Shown here: positions 32,067 through 39,845 of the stretch, piece by piece
How positions within the stretch are numbered: the stretch's first letter is position 1
Layout of the letters: the number at the start of each line of letters is the position of its first letter
Assembly (NCBI RefSeq): GCF_017921815.1
Contig: NZ_JAGEMM010000001.1
Coordinates: 744,001 to 808,000, forward strand
From: Microvirga antarctica
GTDB taxonomy: Bacteria > Pseudomonadota > Alphaproteobacteria > Rhizobiales > Beijerinckiaceae
Direction: 5' to 3'
DNA: 64,000 nt
Program-made: the position numbers and the translations under genes
Notes under the pieces: model-generated
Databases searched by the model: none
Seen by the model: the letters and a program-made list of their open reading frames with translations, nothing else
Told to the model about the DNA's origin: nothing

Positions 32067-33384
32067 GACGACGTCCACTGCCACCAAGCTTGGCGGAAGC
32101 TCCACATTCACGCCCAAGAGGCGCTTCCCGGAGTTTCAACACGCGCCGGCATGGGAGCCAGTGAGCCTTCGAAAGGCGTCTGTTCCGGTTGACCAGCGCG
32201 TGGGCGAGCGGAAGTTGACCCCAGTCAGCATTTCCGCAGGAATAGGATTCGTCCCACAAGCCGAGAAGTTCGGCAGGGATATCTCGGGAAACCAGTATCA
32301 GCTTTACACGCTGGTTCGGGATGGCGACTTTGTTTTCAACAAGGGGAACTCGCTCAAATTCCCTCAGGGCTGCATATACCTGCTAGAGGGATGGGGGCGG
32401 GTCGCTGCCCCAAATGTCTTCATCGCCTTCCGCCTGAAGGAAGGCTATTCGAACGGGTTCTTTCAGAACTGCTTTGAACAGAATCAGCACGGAAAGCAAC
32501 TCAAGAGGCATATCACCAGCGGCGCACGTAGCAACGGTTTGCTGAACATCAGCAAAGACACGTTCTTTGGCGTCGAAATTCCCACGCCAAGCCTGTTCGA
32601 GCAGGAAAAAATCGCCGACTGCCTGGCCTCTGCGGACGCGCTGATTGAGGCGCAGGCGCGGAAGGTGGAGGCGCTGAGGGCCCACAAGAGGGGCCTGATG
32701 CAGCAGCTATTCCCCCAGGAAGGCGAAACCCAACCCCGCCTCCGCTTCCCGCAGTTCGAGACTGCGGGGGATTGGGAGGAGATCCCGCTTTCTGCACTGG
32801 TGAGCGCGCTGAATGCTGGTGTAAGCGTCGATTCGGGTGACCGACCCGCGATGAGTCATGAAATTGGTGTGTTAAAGACGAGTGCCGTTAAGAATGGAAT
32901 TTTCAAACCGCTTGAGAACAAGGTTGTATTTGATGATGAAGAAGTCAACCGCGTAAGAGAGCCAGTGCGCGCAGATACAATCATCATTAGTCGCATGAAT
33001 ACACCTGCTCTCGTTGGGGCTAACGCATACGTAAAGGACGACTGTCCGAATATCTTTCTTCCTGATCGCCTCTGGGCTGCTAAGCCAAGATCCGGGACGT
33101 ATATGCGGTTTGTTGCGCTAATGCTGGGCTCAGATATGGGACGAGCATCCCTATCGAATCTGGCAGGAGGTAGTTCTGGCTCCATGAAGAACATCTCCAA
33201 ACCAAGGGTCCTCGAACTCTTGGTCATGGCTCCTTCACTTCCCGAACAGCAACGCATTGCCGACTGCCTCACCTCCCTCGACGACCTCATCGCCGCCGAG
33301 ACCCAAAAGCTCAACACACTGCGAACCCATAAGAAGGGGCTGATGCAGCAGCTTTTCCCAACGGTGGAGGGGGATGACGTATGA
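32056..33384 (+). CDS. hsdS: Type I restriction-modification, specificity subunit
   Basis: The 442-residue protein has the two-fold HsdS plan: two target recognition domains, each followed by a conserved helical spacer (LFEQEKIADCLASADALIEA with LRAHKRGLMQQLFPQ; LPEQQRIADCLTSLDDLIAA with LRTHKKGLMQQLFP). The near-identical spacers are the halves of the circular arrangement. The second recognition domain (about 32,800-33,200) is visibly more A/T-rich, as usual for exchangeable domains. ATG 32056 overlaps the hsdR end; the stop overlaps the next gene as ATGA. The target sequence cannot be predicted. Confidence 0.93.
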   Translation: MNSKTTSTATKLGGSSTFTPKRRFPEFQHAPAWEPVSLRKASVPVDQRVGERKLTPVSISAGIGFVPQAEKFGRDISGNQYQLYTLVRDGDFVFNKGNSLKFPQGCIYLLEGWGRVAAPNVFIAFRLKEGYSNGFFQNCFEQNQHGKQLKRHITSGARSNGLLNISKDTFFGVEIPTPSLFEQEKIADCLASADALIEAQARKVEALRAHKRGLMQQLFPQEGETQPRLRFPQFETAGDWEEIPLSALVSALNAGVSVDSGDRPAMSHEIGVLKTSAVKNGIFKPLENKVVFDDEEVNRVREPVRADTIIISRMNTPALVGANAYVKDDCPNIFLPDRLWAAKPRSGTYMRFVALMLGSDMGRASLSNLAGGSSGSMKNISKPRVLELLVMAPSLPEQQRIADCLTSLDDLIAAETQKLNTLRTHKKGLMQQLFPTVEGDDV

Positions 33385-34589
33385 GCGCCATCCGTACCTA
33401 TCAGAGCTTGGGCAAGCTTGTGACACGGCTACGGGACGATCTGAACGACGCTGATCTCGTGCTGCTTTACGCCTACAACCGCACCGGCAAGACGCGTCTG
33501 TCGATGGAGTTCAAAGACGCAGGCAAGCGCAAGACGAGGAAGAACCCGACCGGGACGCCTGACACCCTTTATTTCAACGCCTTCACAGAAGATCTTTTTG
33601 TCTGGGAAAACGACCTTGAAGGTGACAGCGTCCGCCGTCTACAGCTGAACGAGAAGTCCTCCTTCTTCAACGCTATGACCGAACTCGCGTTGGACGAAAC
33701 GATTGCCCAATATCTTTCCAGATACGCCGATTTCGATTTCGACTTCACCTACAAAGAGGTTCCGCAGGGCAAAGAGACCGTCTCCAAACCAGATTTCGTG
33801 AGCTTCGAAAAAGACGGTGTGCCCAACATCAAGGTGTCGCGCGGCGAGCAGAACATATTTATCTGGTGCGTGTTCATGGCGATCTGCGAGCGGATGCTCG
33901 ATGGTCATGACTCTTATCAGGGAAAGAAGTACCTCTACATCGACGACCCCATCTCATCGCTGGATGACAACAACGCGATCTCCGTCGCCTGCGATTTGGT
34001 CAAGCTCCTCCGTCGGGCGGCCACGCGGAATGACGGGACCGGAGCGCCCGCCCCGATCAAGGTGATCTTCTCTTCCCATCACGCTTTGTTCTTCAACGTG
34101 ATGTGCAACGAAGTCGGCAGGCGGATCGAGGGCGAGGGGAAAGTCACCCACAAGCGCTATTTCCTGCACCGCCCCAATGGAGAGGGTGCCTACACGCTAC
34201 AGGCGACCGAGGATACGCCGTTCTTTCACCACGTCGCCACCTTAGCCGAATTGCAGCGTGCCGCCGATCCCATCAAGGGAAAGCTCTACACATTCCACTT
34301 CAATGCCCTGCGCAGCGTCATGGAGAAGACGGCCTCTTTCTTCGGGCATCCAAGCATGGCCTTCTGCCTCAAGGCGCTCGACAACGAGGAAGACCGGGCG
34401 CTGTTCAACCGTGCCCTGAACCTGCTGAGCCACGGTGCCTATGCCATCAATGAACCCACTGAAATGGGCGAGGACAACAAGGCACTTTTCCGCCGCATCC
34501 TGAGCGAGTTCATCAAACGGTTTGAGTTTGCCCTACCGGGAATTATTCCTGCCCACGCCAAAGCCCTGGCGCCTGCGCCCGCCCCTTAG
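33381..34589 (+). CDS. prrC: PrrC-like ATPase, probable anticodon nuclease linked to R-M system
   Basis: The 402-residue protein has an ABC/AAA-13 type ATPase: degenerate Walker A YAYNRTGKTRL (residues 31-40), signature-like SRGEQNIFIW (153-162), Walker B KYLYIDDPISSLDD (183-196) and H-loop IFSSHHALFF. The C-terminal part shows R311, E315 and H351. This matches in order and spacing the Arg-x3-Glu...His triad of the anticodon nuclease PrrC (R320, E324, H356; 396 residues). PrrC is silenced by its type I R-M host and cuts tRNA-Lys when a phage disarms that enzyme. Here the gene sits between hsdS and hsdM with an ATGA overlap. Nuclease activity is inferred. Confidence 0.7.
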   Translation: MSAIRTYQSLGKLVTRLRDDLNDADLVLLYAYNRTGKTRLSMEFKDAGKRKTRKNPTGTPDTLYFNAFTEDLFVWENDLEGDSVRRLQLNEKSSFFNAMTELALDETIAQYLSRYADFDFDFTYKEVPQGKETVSKPDFVSFEKDGVPNIKVSRGEQNIFIWCVFMAICERMLDGHDSYQGKKYLYIDDPISSLDDNNAISVACDLVKLLRRAATRNDGTGAPAPIKVIFSSHHALFFNVMCNEVGRRIEGEGKVTHKRYFLHRPNGEGAYTLQATEDTPFFHHVATLAELQRAADPIKGKLYTFHFNALRSVMEKTASFFGHPSMAFCLKALDNEEDRALFNRALNLLSHGAYAINEPTEMGEDNKALFRRILSEFIKRFEFALPGIIPAHAKALAPAPAP

Positions 34590-34603
34590 GAAGCACCTGC
34601 ACA

Positions 34604-36226
34604 ATGAACGACCAAAACAAAAAGCAACTGGGCAAAACGCTCTGGAACATCGCCGATACACTTCGCGGCGCCATGAACGCGGACGATTTCCGCGACTACA
34701 TGCTGTCTTTCCTGTTCCTGCGCTACCTCTCCGACAATTATGAGATGGCCGCGAAGAAGGAGCTCGGGCGCGACTACCCAGATCCCAACGCAATCGGCAA
34801 CGGTGGGCGCTCGCCCCTCTCTGTTTGGTACGCGCAGAACCCCGATGACGTGGTGGCTTTTGAAAAGCAGATGCGCCTCAAGGCGCACTACGTCATCAAG
34901 CCGGAACACCTGTGGACCAGTATCGCCCATATGGCGCGCACCCAGAACGACGAACTATTGAACACCCTGCAGGCGGGCTTCAAATACATCGAGAACGAGT
35001 CGTTCCAGAGCACGTTCGGTGGCCTGTTCTCGGAAATCAATCTCGGCTCTGAAAAGCTCGGCCGGACATACGCTGATCGCAACGCCAAACTCTGCGCCAT
35101 CATCACCGAGATTGCCAAAGGGCTCGCCGACTTCTCCGCGGATGTGGATGCGCTTGGCGACGCCTACGAATATCTGATCGGCCAATTCGCCGCCGGTTCG
35201 GGCAAGAAGGCGGGCGAGTTCTATACCCCGCAGCAGGTGTCAGACATCCTTTCCGCTATCGTGACGCTCGACAGCCAGGAGCCCGCAACCGGTAAGAAAG
35301 AACGGCTCGCCAGCGTGCTCGATTTCGCGTGCGGCTCTGGCTCGCTACTGCTGAATGTGCGCAAGCGTATGGGGCCGCACGGCATCGGCAGAATCTACGG
35401 GCAAGAAAAGAACATTACCACCTACAACCTCGCGCGCATGAACATGCTGCTGCACGGCGTAAAAGACACGGAGTTCGAAATCTACCACGGCGACACGCTG
35501 ACCAACGACTGGGACATCCTGCGCGAGTTGAATCCCGCCAAGAAGCCCTCCTTCGATGCCGTCGTGGCCAACCCGCCCTTCAGCTTGCGCTGGGAACCGA
35601 CTGAGGCGATGGGCGATGATGTTCGGTTCAAGAACTATGGCCTGGCACCCAAGTCGGCTGCGGACTTTGCCTTCCTGCTGCACGGTTTGCACTATCTAAA
35701 GGATGAGGGCGTGATGGCCATCATCCTCCCCCACGGGGTGCTGTTCAGAGGCGGGGCGGAAGAGCGCATCCGCACTAAGCTGCTGAAGGATGGCCACATC
35801 GACACGGTCATCGGCCTGCCTGCGAACCTCTTCTATTCGACGGGCATCCCGGTCTGCATCCTTGTTCTGAAGAAGTGCAAGAAGCCCGACGATGTGCTCT
35901 TCATCAACGCGGCGGAGCACTTTGCGAAGGGCAAGCGCCAGAACCAGCTGACCGATGATCACATCGCCAAAATCATCGAAACCTACCAATTCCGAAAGGA
36001 AGAGGAGCGCTACTCCAAGCGCGTGAGCATGGAGCGAATTGCTGAGGAGGGCTTCAACCTCAACATCTCTCGATACATCAGCACCGCCGTCGGCGAGGAA
36101 GAGATTGATCTGTCGGCCACCCAGGGCGAACTGGTTGAGCTTCAAAAGCAGATCCAGGAGGCAACTTCGAAGCACAACGCCTTCTTGGAGGAACTCGGGC
36201 TTTCTCTGTTGCCGGGGGCCGAATGA
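34604..36226 (+). CDS. hsdM: Type I restriction-modification, N6-adenine methyltransferase subunit
   Basis: The 540-residue protein has the HsdM N-terminal helical domain (LGKTLWNIADTLRGAMNADD, then YMLSFLFLRYLSDNY), the SAM motif VLDFACGSGSLLL (from residue 238) and the catalytic NPPF (323-326) in VVANPPFSLRW. It methylates adenine with HsdS. It starts 14 bases after the PrrC-like gene. The order R-S-PrrC-M is unlike the E. coli prr locus (M-S-PrrC-R), but all parts are intact. Confidence 0.95.
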   Translation: MNDQNKKQLGKTLWNIADTLRGAMNADDFRDYMLSFLFLRYLSDNYEMAAKKELGRDYPDPNAIGNGGRSPLSVWYAQNPDDVVAFEKQMRLKAHYVIKPEHLWTSIAHMARTQNDELLNTLQAGFKYIENESFQSTFGGLFSEINLGSEKLGRTYADRNAKLCAIITEIAKGLADFSADVDALGDAYEYLIGQFAAGSGKKAGEFYTPQQVSDILSAIVTLDSQEPATGKKERLASVLDFACGSGSLLLNVRKRMGPHGIGRIYGQEKNITTYNLARMNMLLHGVKDTEFEIYHGDTLTNDWDILRELNPAKKPSFDAVVANPPFSLRWEPTEAMGDDVRFKNYGLAPKSAADFAFLLHGLHYLKDEGVMAIILPHGVLFRGGAEERIRTKLLKDGHIDTVIGLPANLFYSTGIPVCILVLKKCKKPDDVLFINAAEHFAKGKRQNQLTDDHIAKIIETYQFRKEEERYSKRVSMERIAEEGFNLNISRYISTAVGEEEIDLSATQGELVELQKQIQEATSKHNAFLEELGLSLLPGAE

Positions 36227-36384
36227 GCTCCGCCATACCCACGATTGTGCCACCCCGAGAGCTAGGGAAGCCAGAATGTTGCGCTTTGCTGACAATGCCG
36301 CCTGCGGTTCGCGTGCATTACTTCGCCTGATTTGAACCATCGTGGTTATGATCGGCCTGAAAAACGGACACGGCGGACACAAGC

Positions 36385-36416
36385 AAAAGCCTCGCTGGCG
36401 AGAGCCAAGCGGGGCT
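36385..36416 (-). terminator. Terminator-like hairpin downstream of the tRNA fragment
   Basis: On the minus strand AGCCCCGCTTGGC pairs with GCCAGCGAGGCT (one bulge, one G-T), followed by TTTT. It lies 33 bases after the tRNA CCA end, the place of a natural tRNA terminator. It could also stop hsdM readthrough from the other side. Confidence 0.6.
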
Positions 36417-36448
36417 CTACACAAACTCTCGAATTAGCTTGTGCATTT

Positions 36449-36497
36449 TGGTTGCTGGAACAGGATTTGAACCTGCGGCCTTCAGGTTATGAGCCTG
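36449..36497 (-). pseudogene. 3' fragment of an initiator tRNA-Met (CAT) gene
   Basis: The minus strand holds a Met anticodon loop CTCATAA closed by CAGG/CCTG, then GAAGG, a T arm with loop TTCAAAT (typical of initiator tRNA) and an acceptor 3' strand ending GCAACCA. The 5' half (acceptor 5' strand, D arm) is missing; homology stops near 36497. It is therefore not a working tRNA but the kind of fragment left by integration at a tRNA 3' end. Confidence 0.8.
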
Positions 36498-36526
36498 GGT
36501 TGCGGAGCGACGCGAAGTATGAATGT

Positions 36527-37663
36527 TCAACGCTGGCTGACGACCGTGCTGACAAGTGCTCTGGCCAGTTGCGGCGTAAGCCGCACTACGCCGTCCGCGC
36601 GGAGCACAAAATCAGCCGGGCTAAAAACATGCGATTTCACGAAATCAAGCACCTTCCGATCAACCTTCGGCCGCTCCGGCTCCATCAGATCGAAAATGAA
36701 TTTCGACGAGCCATCGGTGCCTTCATGCATAATTCCGATCGTCGGATCATAGCCCTCAGTAATTGCCTTGAGCCGCACCTCTGTTTCGAGAACCGAATAG
36801 GCGTAATTCAACATCGCGTTGACGGGGTGGCCCGCATTTCGATTTCCAGCGAGGTGATAGGGCGATGAACGTTGGCCCAAGACGGCCCAATTGTCGGGAA
36901 TTGGCCTGCGACTAGTGCCACGCCATTTTATTGGAATTCCTTGCCAGCTCCGGAAATAGGATGCGGCGCAGTTTGCCTCCAGCACACGCAAGTCAGTGAT
37001 TGATTGCGGTGGATTTTCCTCCAGCCGCGTCAGGGCTGCATAGGCGGATTTCATTGCAAGTTCCCATTTATCCGATTTTCGCACCACCTTTTCGAGGGTG
37101 ATGATGCTCGCCTCGATTTTCCCGGTAATGATCCCACACGAAAACTGCATCCGGCGTTCGAAAATTTCACGGGTTTCGAGTTGCCAGCGAACACGGTGCG
37201 AATTGGCGGAATAACCGGATGCTCCGGAAATGCAGACGACCTCGCCCTTCCAATTAATTTGAGCGAATGCGACTTTTTGTTCGGACAGCCAAGCCAGAAC
37301 ATCAAAAGAAATGCTTCCGTTCCCGTCCAATACGATAATTTGCTCCGGGAGCGATAAATCGCCCTTAAAATAGCGATACGTCTGGCGGGTCTGGGGATAA
37401 TGCGTAAAACCATTTCGGATTGTCAGGGCTCCACCTTCAATCCGGAGCGAGATACCATGTCCGGCGAGTGTGAGCGCCCGGGGCGCTTTTGCCCGCTTCG
37501 TTCGTCGTAAGGACGTTTTTTCCAACCGGTCTTGCCACATGCCCGAGCGAAGCGCCCAAACCTCGTCGTCCGGTTCGATTTCTTCGATGCTTGAATTCGC
37601 TATTTCCGCAAACCGTAGATAGGTGGATTTGGCAGGAGCATCTTGCCGAGACCGAGCCGTCAT
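36527..37663 (-). CDS. cas1: Solo Cas1 homologue, probable casposase (integrase)
   Basis: The 378-residue protein has the Cas1 N-terminal beta domain (LTLAGHGISLRIEGGALTI, then YFKGDLSLPEQIIVLDGNG and SISFDVLAWLSEQKVAFAQI) and the catalytic helical domain. The metal ligands are present: E229 in VLEANCAASYFRSW, H313 in TIGIMHEGTD, and D325 in FDLMEPERPKVD (also E328, D335). NAMLNYAYSVLETEV is also typical. Cas1 makes new CRISPR spacers by integration; in casposons it inserts the whole element. With no Cas2, effector or CRISPR array nearby but a PolB and terminal repeats, the second role fits. An N-terminal extension of about 60 basic residues may bind DNA. Confidence 0.92.
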   Translation of the reverse strand: MTARSRQDAPAKSTYLRFAEIANSSIEEIEPDDEVWALRSGMWQDRLEKTSLRRTKRAKAPRALTLAGHGISLRIEGGALTIRNGFTHYPQTRQTYRYFKGDLSLPEQIIVLDGNGSISFDVLAWLSEQKVAFAQINWKGEVVCISGASGYSANSHRVRWQLETREIFERRMQFSCGIITGKIEASIITLEKVVRKSDKWELAMKSAYAALTRLEENPPQSITDLRVLEANCAASYFRSWQGIPIKWRGTSRRPIPDNWAVLGQRSSPYHLAGNRNAGHPVNAMLNYAYSVLETEVRLKAITEGYDPTIGIMHEGTDGSSKFIFDLMEPERPKVDRKVLDFVKSHVFSPADFVLRADGVVRLTPQLARALVSTVVSQR

Positions 37664-37687
37664 ATTCAGCCCTTTGCAGTGAATTTT

Positions 37688-38809
37688 CTAAAGTCCATTT
37701 CTAGCTTTTTCTACGGCTGATATCCATCGTTTCACGCTGATGGGGTCGCGCAATGCCGCGCGAATTTCCTTTTTGCTGAATACAATTTTGAAGCGGTGGT
37801 CATCCCGTCCCAGCCGTTGAATTTCGCGAACATCGCAAAGCATTTTGCGACTTTCCATCGCCATTGCCGCAATTTCTTCTGATGACAATATTGCGCCGGG
37901 GACGATGCGAAGACGGAGCATGACAAGTACGATCCCATCACCAAACCCATCTGGGGCCTTTCTCGCGATCCATGCGGACAATCGGATCCCACCAGCTTTA
38001 TCCCCAAATACCCATTGAAACACCTCAAAGAGTGCCAAGACGAGCTCGAGTACATTTGCCGCGTCACTGCGGGCTTGAGCTATTTCTGTGGCCGGGGCGT
38101 CCGCGGCCGAGGCCAATGTCCCCAATGCAAGCGCACTTGATAAATTTTGTAGAACGGACGGGAGCTCCTCAAGCCATTGGGGGCTATTCCCCATGATATT
38201 CAGTCGTTCAGACTCTCCAAGGTCGAATGCCTTGATTATAGCTGTTTCGTCACCCGACCGCGTATCGCCTGTAACTGGAGTTTCAAAGCTTTCGAACGTT
38301 CTAGTTGCCGTTTCGATTAGAACACGGAAAAGCATCGGCAATTCGGAGCTGTCCAGTCGCCGCACAATTCGTGAAAATACAAAGTTGTCTAATGGAAAAT
38401 GCGCGGCCTTGTCTGCCAGGGTTTCCGCGTCCTCATCGCGGTCCGACCTCGCGACCATCCATGGTAAAATTTTGAGGGTACGGTCCGCCCATTCCCCAAG
38501 TCGCTTGAGCCGGGGACGCCAATGCCGCTCCGCGACCGCAAATCCCTGTCGCCATAAATGTAATCCGACATAGTCGACCCGGTTCTTTCTGAGGAACAGG
38601 GACTGCGCCGCCTTAATCTGCGCGCAAGTGCCAGATGGGTAAAGGACCACGCTTCCCCGGTAGGCTTCTGCCACCTGCTTGACGGGTGGCAGCAATCCCT
38701 CTCTTCGCCATCGATTAACCTGATCTGGGGTGACACCCGTCTCTTGGAGACAGGCGTCAACCTGATCCTGCGTCTCCCATTGCCTGCTCTCCGCCTCCAA
38801 GTCCGCCAT
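37688..38809 (-). CDS. MerR-like DNA-binding protein of unknown function
   Basis: The 373-residue protein begins with a MerR-type winged helix (residues about 15-70: TGVTPDQVNRWRREGLLPPV, then VVLYPSGTCAQIKAAQSLFL). It continues with a long helical region of no known family. It is 24 bases upstream of cas1 on the same strand, so the two are probably one transcript and it may regulate the element or assist Cas1. ATG 38809 is preferred; the frame is open to 38986 but would overlap the divergent gene start at 38888. The 78 bases between the divergent starts should hold both promoters. Confidence 0.65.
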   Translation of the reverse strand: MADLEAESRQWETQDQVDACLQETGVTPDQVNRWRREGLLPPVKQVAEAYRGSVVLYPSGTCAQIKAAQSLFLRKNRVDYVGLHLWRQGFAVAERHWRPRLKRLGEWADRTLKILPWMVARSDRDEDAETLADKAAHFPLDNFVFSRIVRRLDSSELPMLFRVLIETATRTFESFETPVTGDTRSGDETAIIKAFDLGESERLNIMGNSPQWLEELPSVLQNLSSALALGTLASAADAPATEIAQARSDAANVLELVLALFEVFQWVFGDKAGGIRLSAWIARKAPDGFGDGIVLVMLRLRIVPGAILSSEEIAAMAMESRKMLCDVREIQRLGRDDHRFKIVFSKKEIRAALRDPISVKRWISAVEKARNGL

Positions 38810-38887
38810 CAAGAGCCCTACGCCAAACGCCGATTTCCAGGATTCGCGCGCCCGATTGTCCAGCTCCTTCGAATCGGGAGCCGGACA

Positions 38888-39466
38888 ATGGCAAGCAAGA
38901 GAATACGCGACTTCAAGAAAGAGTATCAGGCCCGCATCGCCCGTGGCCTGGCAAAAGGGAAAAGTCGGGCGCAGTCCCGCGGACACGCTAGGGCGAATGA
39001 TCTGCCTTCAGGTACGGCCGGGACGATCGACGCCGAGAGCCCGCTGGAAAAGGCCCTAAAACTGATGAAGCAGGGCATGTCGCAAAAGCAAGCGGCGAAG
39101 GCTGTAGGCGTTTCGGCTGAAAAGCTCCGAAGGTATCAAAAGCAGAATACGACCTCCGTTCGCCAGGGACGGCGATGGGTGATCTCCGATAGCCGTCCGG
39201 TCTCCATGGTCATGGCGACGCGCGGGAAACTGAAAACAGTCACTCTTCCCCGTGACGCTGGCGGCGACATCGGTCGGCACTGGGTGGCCATTAACAAGTT
39301 CTTGGAAACTAATGATCCGTCCCACCTCAAGCCTTTCGTTGGCCGAGGCCTGCGCGATAATCAGAGTCTGCTCCATCCATTCGAGACCCGCCCAAACATC
39401 TTGCGGAAGCTCGATAGTGTGGGTGAGCTTTCGTTTGTCGATATCTACCGCCAGACGGTGCAGTGA
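38888..39466 (+). CDS. Helix-turn-helix protein of the casposon
   Basis: The 192-residue protein has a very basic N-terminus (MASKRIRDFKKEYQARIARG) and a helix-turn-helix at about residues 55-87 (LMKQGMSQKQAAKAVGVSAE, then KLRRYQKQ), followed by a beta-rich part. I do not recognise the family. It is divergent from the MerR-like gene and heads the rightward transcript with the unknown protein and polB, so it is a candidate regulator of transposition genes. Confidence 0.6.
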   Translation: MASKRIRDFKKEYQARIARGLAKGKSRAQSRGHARANDLPSGTAGTIDAESPLEKALKLMKQGMSQKQAAKAVGVSAEKLRRYQKQNTTSVRQGRRWVISDSRPVSMVMATRGKLKTVTLPRDAGGDIGRHWVAINKFLETNDPSHLKPFVGRGLRDNQSLLHPFETRPNILRKLDSVGELSFVDIYRQTVQ

Positions 39467-39476
39467 GAGCACCGTC

Positions 39477-39842
39477 ATGGATAAGTTTGAACGATACATG
39501 AGCCGTGCGAGAGCATGCCGCCGGGCCGGAAGGGCTCAGCCCAGCGCGCTTTGGGGGTTCGAGAGTTGGGCAAGTGACCGGCGAGAATCCCATCACGTTG
39601 CCCGAAAGAAATATGGCGACGCCACGTTGGACATCCCAGTCAGCATGCACCGCGAGTTGACGCGCCGCCAAATGGAAGAACATCCTGAAGAGGGGCCTGA
39701 TTCTTCAAATCCAACGGAAAGACTGGGCCGTCACCTTCTGGGCTTGTCGGATATTTTCGAGTGTTTTGCTGACTTCTTTCGCTATCTCGGCGAAACGCTA
39801 ATCACCGCTGCCAAAAATGGGGCGGCATCAAGTGGGAGATAA
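39477..39842 (+). CDS. Small protein of unknown function upstream of polB
   Basis: The 121-residue frame starts at ATG 39477, ten bases after the previous stop, and ends three bases before polB. The N-terminus is basic (MDKFERYMSRARACRRAGRA) and the C-terminus has an amphipathic helical run (LGLSDIFECFADFFRYLGET). There is no known family. Tight spacing on both sides supports it as a real member of the polB operon. Confidence 0.55.
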   Translation: MDKFERYMSRARACRRAGRAQPSALWGFESWASDRRESHHVARKKYGDATLDIPVSMHRELTRRQMEEHPEEGPDSSNPTERLGRHLLGLSDIFECFADFFRYLGETLITAAKNGAASSGR

Positions 39843-39845
39843 AAT

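Noticed and set aside
36449-36497. Working tRNA-Met gene
   Set aside because: The acceptor 5' strand and D arm are absent; only the 3' half from the anticodon arm is present.
38810-38986. Longer start for the MerR-like protein
   Set aside because: It would overlap the divergent helix-turn-helix gene start and adds residues before the conserved winged helix.
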